Part shown: piece after piece, positions 61,755-64,000 of the stretch
Layout of the letters: the number at the start of each line of letters is the position of its first letter
Numbering within the stretch: the stretch's first letter is position 1
Assembly (NCBI RefSeq): GCF_001905845.1
Contig: NZ_LIVZ01000012.1
Span: 186,001-250,000 of the forward strand
Reading direction: 5' to 3'
Length of the DNA: 64,000 nucleotides
Source of the DNA: Streptomyces sp. TSRI0107
Lineage (GTDB): Bacteria; Actinomycetota; Actinomycetes; Streptomycetales; Streptomycetaceae
Program-made: the position numbers and the translations under genes
Notes under the pieces: model-generated
The model's database searches: none
Seen by the model: the letters and a program-made list of their open reading frames with translations, nothing else
Told to the model about the DNA's origin: nothing

Positions 61755-63359
61755 GTGGCAGCCCCCAACCCGCACCGCACCGACGACTGGTGGCGCGACG
61801 CCGTCATCTACCAGGTGTACCCACGCAGTTTCGCCGACGGCGACGGCGACGGCACCGGGGACCTCGCGGGCGTCCGGGCACGACTGCCCTACCTCGCGGA
61901 ACTCGGTGTGGACGCCGTCTGGTTCACCCCCTGGTACCACTCACCGCTGGTCGACGGCGGCTACGACGTCGCCGACTACCGCGCCATCGACCCCGCCTTC
62001 GGCACCCTCGCCGAGGCCGAGAAACTGATCGCCGAAGCCCGCGAACTGGGCATCCGCACCATCGTCGACATCGTCCCCAACCACGTCTCCGACCAGCACC
62101 CCTGGTTCCGGGCCGCGCTCGCCGCCGGCCCCGGCAGCCCAGAACGCGAACTGTTCCACTTCCGGCCCGGACGCGGCGAGAACGGCGAACTGCCGCCCAA
62201 CGACTGGCCGTCCCAGTTCGCCGGACCCACCTGGACCCGCGTCCCCGACGGCGAGTGGTACCTGCACCTGTTCACCCCCGAACAGCCCGACCTCAACTGG
62301 GCCCACCCCACCGTCCGGCAGGAACACGAGGACGTGCTGCGCTTCTGGTTCGAACGCGGCGTCGCCGGCGTCCGCATCGACTCCGCCGCCCTCCTCGCGA
62401 AGGACCCCGCGCTGCCCGACTTCCAGGAGGGCACCGGCCCCCACCCGTTCATCGACCGGGACGAACTCCACGACATCTACCGCTCCTGGCGGGCCGTCGC
62501 CGACGAGTTCGGCGGCGTGTTCGTGGGGGAGGTGTGGCTGCCCGACGCCGAACGCTTCGCCCGCTACCTCCGGCCCGACGAACTGCACACCGCGTTCAAC
62601 TTCAACTTCCTCACCTGCCCCTGGGACGCGGACCGGCTGCGCCGCGCCATCGACGACACCCTCGCCGAACACGCCCCGGTCGGCGCCCCCGCCACCTGGG
62701 TCCTGTGCAACCACGACGTGACCCGCACGGTGACCCGCTACGGCCGCGCGGACACCGCCTTCGACTTCGCCACCAAGGCCTTCGGCACCCCGACCGACCT
62801 CACCCTCGGCACCCGCCGCGCCCGCGCCGCCGCCCTGCTGACCCTGGCCCTGCCCGGATCGGTCTACGTCTACCAGGGCGAGGAACTCGGCCTGCCCGAG
62901 GCCGACATCCCCCTGGACCGCGTCCAGGACCCGATGCACTTCCGTTCCGGCGGCACGGACCCGGGCCGCGACGGCTGCCGGGTACCCCTGCCCTGGGCCG
63001 CCGGTGAACCGCACTGCGGCTTCGGCGCGCAGACACCGCCCTGGCTGCCCCAGCCGGACACCTGGCCTAACTACGCGGCCGACCGCCAGGCCGCGGACCC
63101 CGACTCGATGCTCACCCTCTACCGGCGGGCCATCCGCCTGCGGCGCGCCACCGAAGGCCTCGGCGACGGCCCCCTCACCTGGCTCCCCGCCCCCGACGGG
63201 GTCCTCGCCTTCGCCCGCCCGCACGGCCTGACCTGCGTGGTCAACCTCTCGGCGGCCCCCGTCGACCTGCCCGCCCACAGCGCCCTCCTGCTCGCCAGCG
63301 GACCGCTCGACGGCGACGCACGGCTGCCCCAGGACACCGCCGTCTGGCTGCGCTCCTGA
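61755..63359 (+). CDS. GH13 alpha-glucosidase
   Basis: 534 residues from GTG 61755 with GAAAGGA upstream; no signal peptide, so cytoplasmic. GH13 regions: DIVPNH, GVRIDSAALLA (nucleophile Asp), VGEVWLPD (acid/base Glu) and CNHDVTRTV (transition-state Asp). WWRDAVIYQVYPRSFAD is the oligo-1,6/alpha-glucosidase signature. It would cleave imported alpha-glucan oligosaccharides to glucose. Although called a maltase-type enzyme by family, activity on alpha-1,3 linkages is inference from the locus. Confidence 0.9.
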   Translation: MAAPNPHRTDDWWRDAVIYQVYPRSFADGDGDGTGDLAGVRARLPYLAELGVDAVWFTPWYHSPLVDGGYDVADYRAIDPAFGTLAEAEKLIAEARELGIRTIVDIVPNHVSDQHPWFRAALAAGPGSPERELFHFRPGRGENGELPPNDWPSQFAGPTWTRVPDGEWYLHLFTPEQPDLNWAHPTVRQEHEDVLRFWFERGVAGVRIDSAALLAKDPALPDFQEGTGPHPFIDRDELHDIYRSWRAVADEFGGVFVGEVWLPDAERFARYLRPDELHTAFNFNFLTCPWDADRLRRAIDDTLAEHAPVGAPATWVLCNHDVTRTVTRYGRADTAFDFATKAFGTPTDLTLGTRRARAAALLTLALPGSVYVYQGEELGLPEADIPLDRVQDPMHFRSGGTDPGRDGCRVPLPWAAGEPHCGFGAQTPPWLPQPDTWPNYAADRQAADPDSMLTLYRRAIRLRRATEGLGDGPLTWLPAPDGVLAFARPHGLTCVVNLSAAPVDLPAHSALLLASGPLDGDARLPQDTAVWLRS

Positions 63360-63420
63360 CAGCACGCCGACCCGGGAGGGCCCACGGAAGGTGCCCGCCC
63401 GGGTCGGTACGCGCTGTCAG
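63356..63420. terminator. Bidirectional terminator between convergent genes
   Basis: Outer arms CTGACAGC (63356-63363) / GCTGTCAG (63413-63420) and inner arms CCGACCCGGG (63367-63376) / CCCGGGTCGG (63398-63407) pair across about 65 bp. Both stop codons lie within or beside it. Confidence 0.65.
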
Positions 63421-63875
63421 CCCCGCCCGCCGCCGCTCCGGCGGCAGACCAGCCAGACCGCCATGGCCGCGCCCGCGACCGCCAGCAGCAGCGTGCGGTG
63501 GTCCCGGGCCAGCCGGGTCCCCTCGGCGGTCGTGTGCCGCACCTGCTCGGGTGCCTTCTCCTCCCACACCCGACCGGCCCGGGCGGCCGTCTCCCGGGCC
63601 TGCCCGGCTGCCTGGGAGGCCTTGTCCTTGACCGGTTCGGGCAGCTTGTCCTGAACCTGGTGGGCCACTTCGGCGGCCTTGGCCCGGAGCTCACCGGCCT
63701 TCGCCGCGGCCTGCTCCCTGACCTCCGCGGCCTTCTCCTGCGCGCGGCTCTTCACGTCGCTCTTCGCCGCGATCGCCTCGACCGTGTCCCCGAGCTCGCT
63801 CCGGGTCCGCGCCACCTGCTCGCGCAGCTCCTCGGGGCTCGGGGCTGTCTTCTTGCCGTGGGACGGCTCGCTCAT
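63417..63875 (-). CDS. DUF3618 domain protein with C-terminal membrane helix
   Basis: 152 residues. The N-terminal PEELREQVARTRSELGDTVEAI is the DUF3618 signature; a long Ala/Glu/Lys helix follows (AAEVREQAAAKAGELRAKAA); one membrane helix lies near the C-terminus (LLLAVAGAAMAVWLVCR). Its ATG overlaps the stop of the upstream holin-family gene (ATGA). Such pairs are common in actinomycetes and thought to be envelope proteins; function unknown. Confidence 0.85.
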   Translation of the reverse strand: MSEPSHGKKTAPSPEELREQVARTRSELGDTVEAIAAKSDVKSRAQEKAAEVREQAAAKAGELRAKAAEVAHQVQDKLPEPVKDKASQAAGQARETAARAGRVWEEKAPEQVRHTTAEGTRLARDHRTLLLAVAGAAMAVWLVCRRSGGGRG

Positions 63876-64000
63876 CGGTGCGCGCTCTCCTTGATCTCGG
63901 CCACATCGGCCTTCACGTTCTCGATCGTCTGCTCCGGCACGGGCGGCGCGGCCCGGCCCACCTGCTTCCTGCCGCTCATCGCCATGACCGCGGCGATCAC
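63872..64000 (-). CDS. Holin-family (Phage_holin_3_6-like) membrane protein, C-terminal end only
   Basis: Only the last 42 residues are in the window: a membrane-helix end (VIAAVMAMSGRKQVGRAAPP) and a charged tail (ENVKADVAEIKESAHR). The tail and coupling to a DUF3618 gene are typical of actinobacterial holin-X-like proteins, which are chromosomal envelope proteins rather than phage genes. Confidence 0.6.
   Translation of the reverse strand: MIAAVMAMSGRKQVGRAAPPVPEQTIENVKADVAEIKESAHR

Noticed and set aside
63872..64000. Prophage because of a holin-like protein
   Set aside because: This holin-like family is widespread as chromosomal envelope genes next to DUF3618 proteins; no other phage genes are near.
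1..64000. CRISPR arrays, tRNA or rRNA genes, insertion sequences
   Set aside because: No regularly spaced repeat-spacer array, no cloverleaf-like or rRNA stretch, and no transposase motif was found by reading; a software scan was not possible.

Overview
The window is high-GC DNA with strong third-position GC bias, GTG/TTG starts, many strong GC-rich hairpins and gene families typical of Streptomyces: PucR regulators, SpoIIE-type phosphatases, a MsiK-dependent style sugar ABC transporter without its own ATPase, CsbD, and DUF3618/holin-like pairs. It reads as a piece of a Streptomyces chromosome, probably outside the most conserved core. No rRNA, tRNA, CRISPR array, intact insertion sequence or large biosynthetic cluster was seen.

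Layout. 1-6.2 kb: end of an FMN reductase gene, a MarR regulator with its DHA2 drug-efflux pump (frameshifted near the start), a PucR-type regulator (frameshifted in the middle), a small putative stress protein and a membrane protein. 6.2-12.4 kb (minus strand): two large SpoIIE-type PP2C phosphatases and a lipoprotein. 12.5-19 kb: fructosamine kinase, methyltransferase, a 0.7-kb repeat-rich non-coding stretch, an FAD/Rieske oxidoreductase, CsbD, a secreted D-Ala-D-Ala carboxypeptidase, and a coupled MazG-Nudix pair. 19.2-26.6 kb: a five-gene translationally coupled cluster (SWIM zinc finger, unknown, VWA, MoxR AAA+ ATPase, DUF5682) resembling enterobacterial yehLMPQ. 26.5-31.5 kb: HAD remnant, ankyrin protein, coiled-coil protein, O-methyltransferase, an HxlR-peroxiredoxin fusion and an alpha/beta hydrolase. 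31.7-35.5 kb: a D-glucarate operon (kdgD, GntP permease, gudD) behind a promoter with three operator repeats at 19-bp spacing. 35.5-49 kb: SMI1/KNR4 protein, zinc ribbon, PP2C, secreted M28 aminopeptidase, a MerR-sliding-clamp fusion, AraC/isochorismatase pair, secreted arginine deiminase, and a TetR/amidohydrolase/permease module with twin operators. 49.3-63.4 kb: two giant secreted GH87-type alpha-1,3-glucanases, a LacI regulator, a sugar ABC transporter and a GH13 alpha-glucosidase. 63.4-64 kb: DUF3618 protein and the end of a holin-family protein.

How the parts work together. The right-hand 14 kb looks like a complete alpha-glucan utilisation locus. Secreted enzymes with discoidin, CARDB and CBM modules would cut alpha-1,3-glucan (fungal wall or mutan type), the binding protein and two permeases would import the oligosaccharides, and the cytoplasmic GH13 enzyme would release glucose, under LacI control. 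The glucarate operon supplies two catabolic enzymes and an uptake permease. The MoxR/VWA cluster is probably a chaperone-type machine of unknown target. The two domain fusions (MerR with clamp domains 2-3, HxlR with peroxiredoxin) are the most unusual single proteins.
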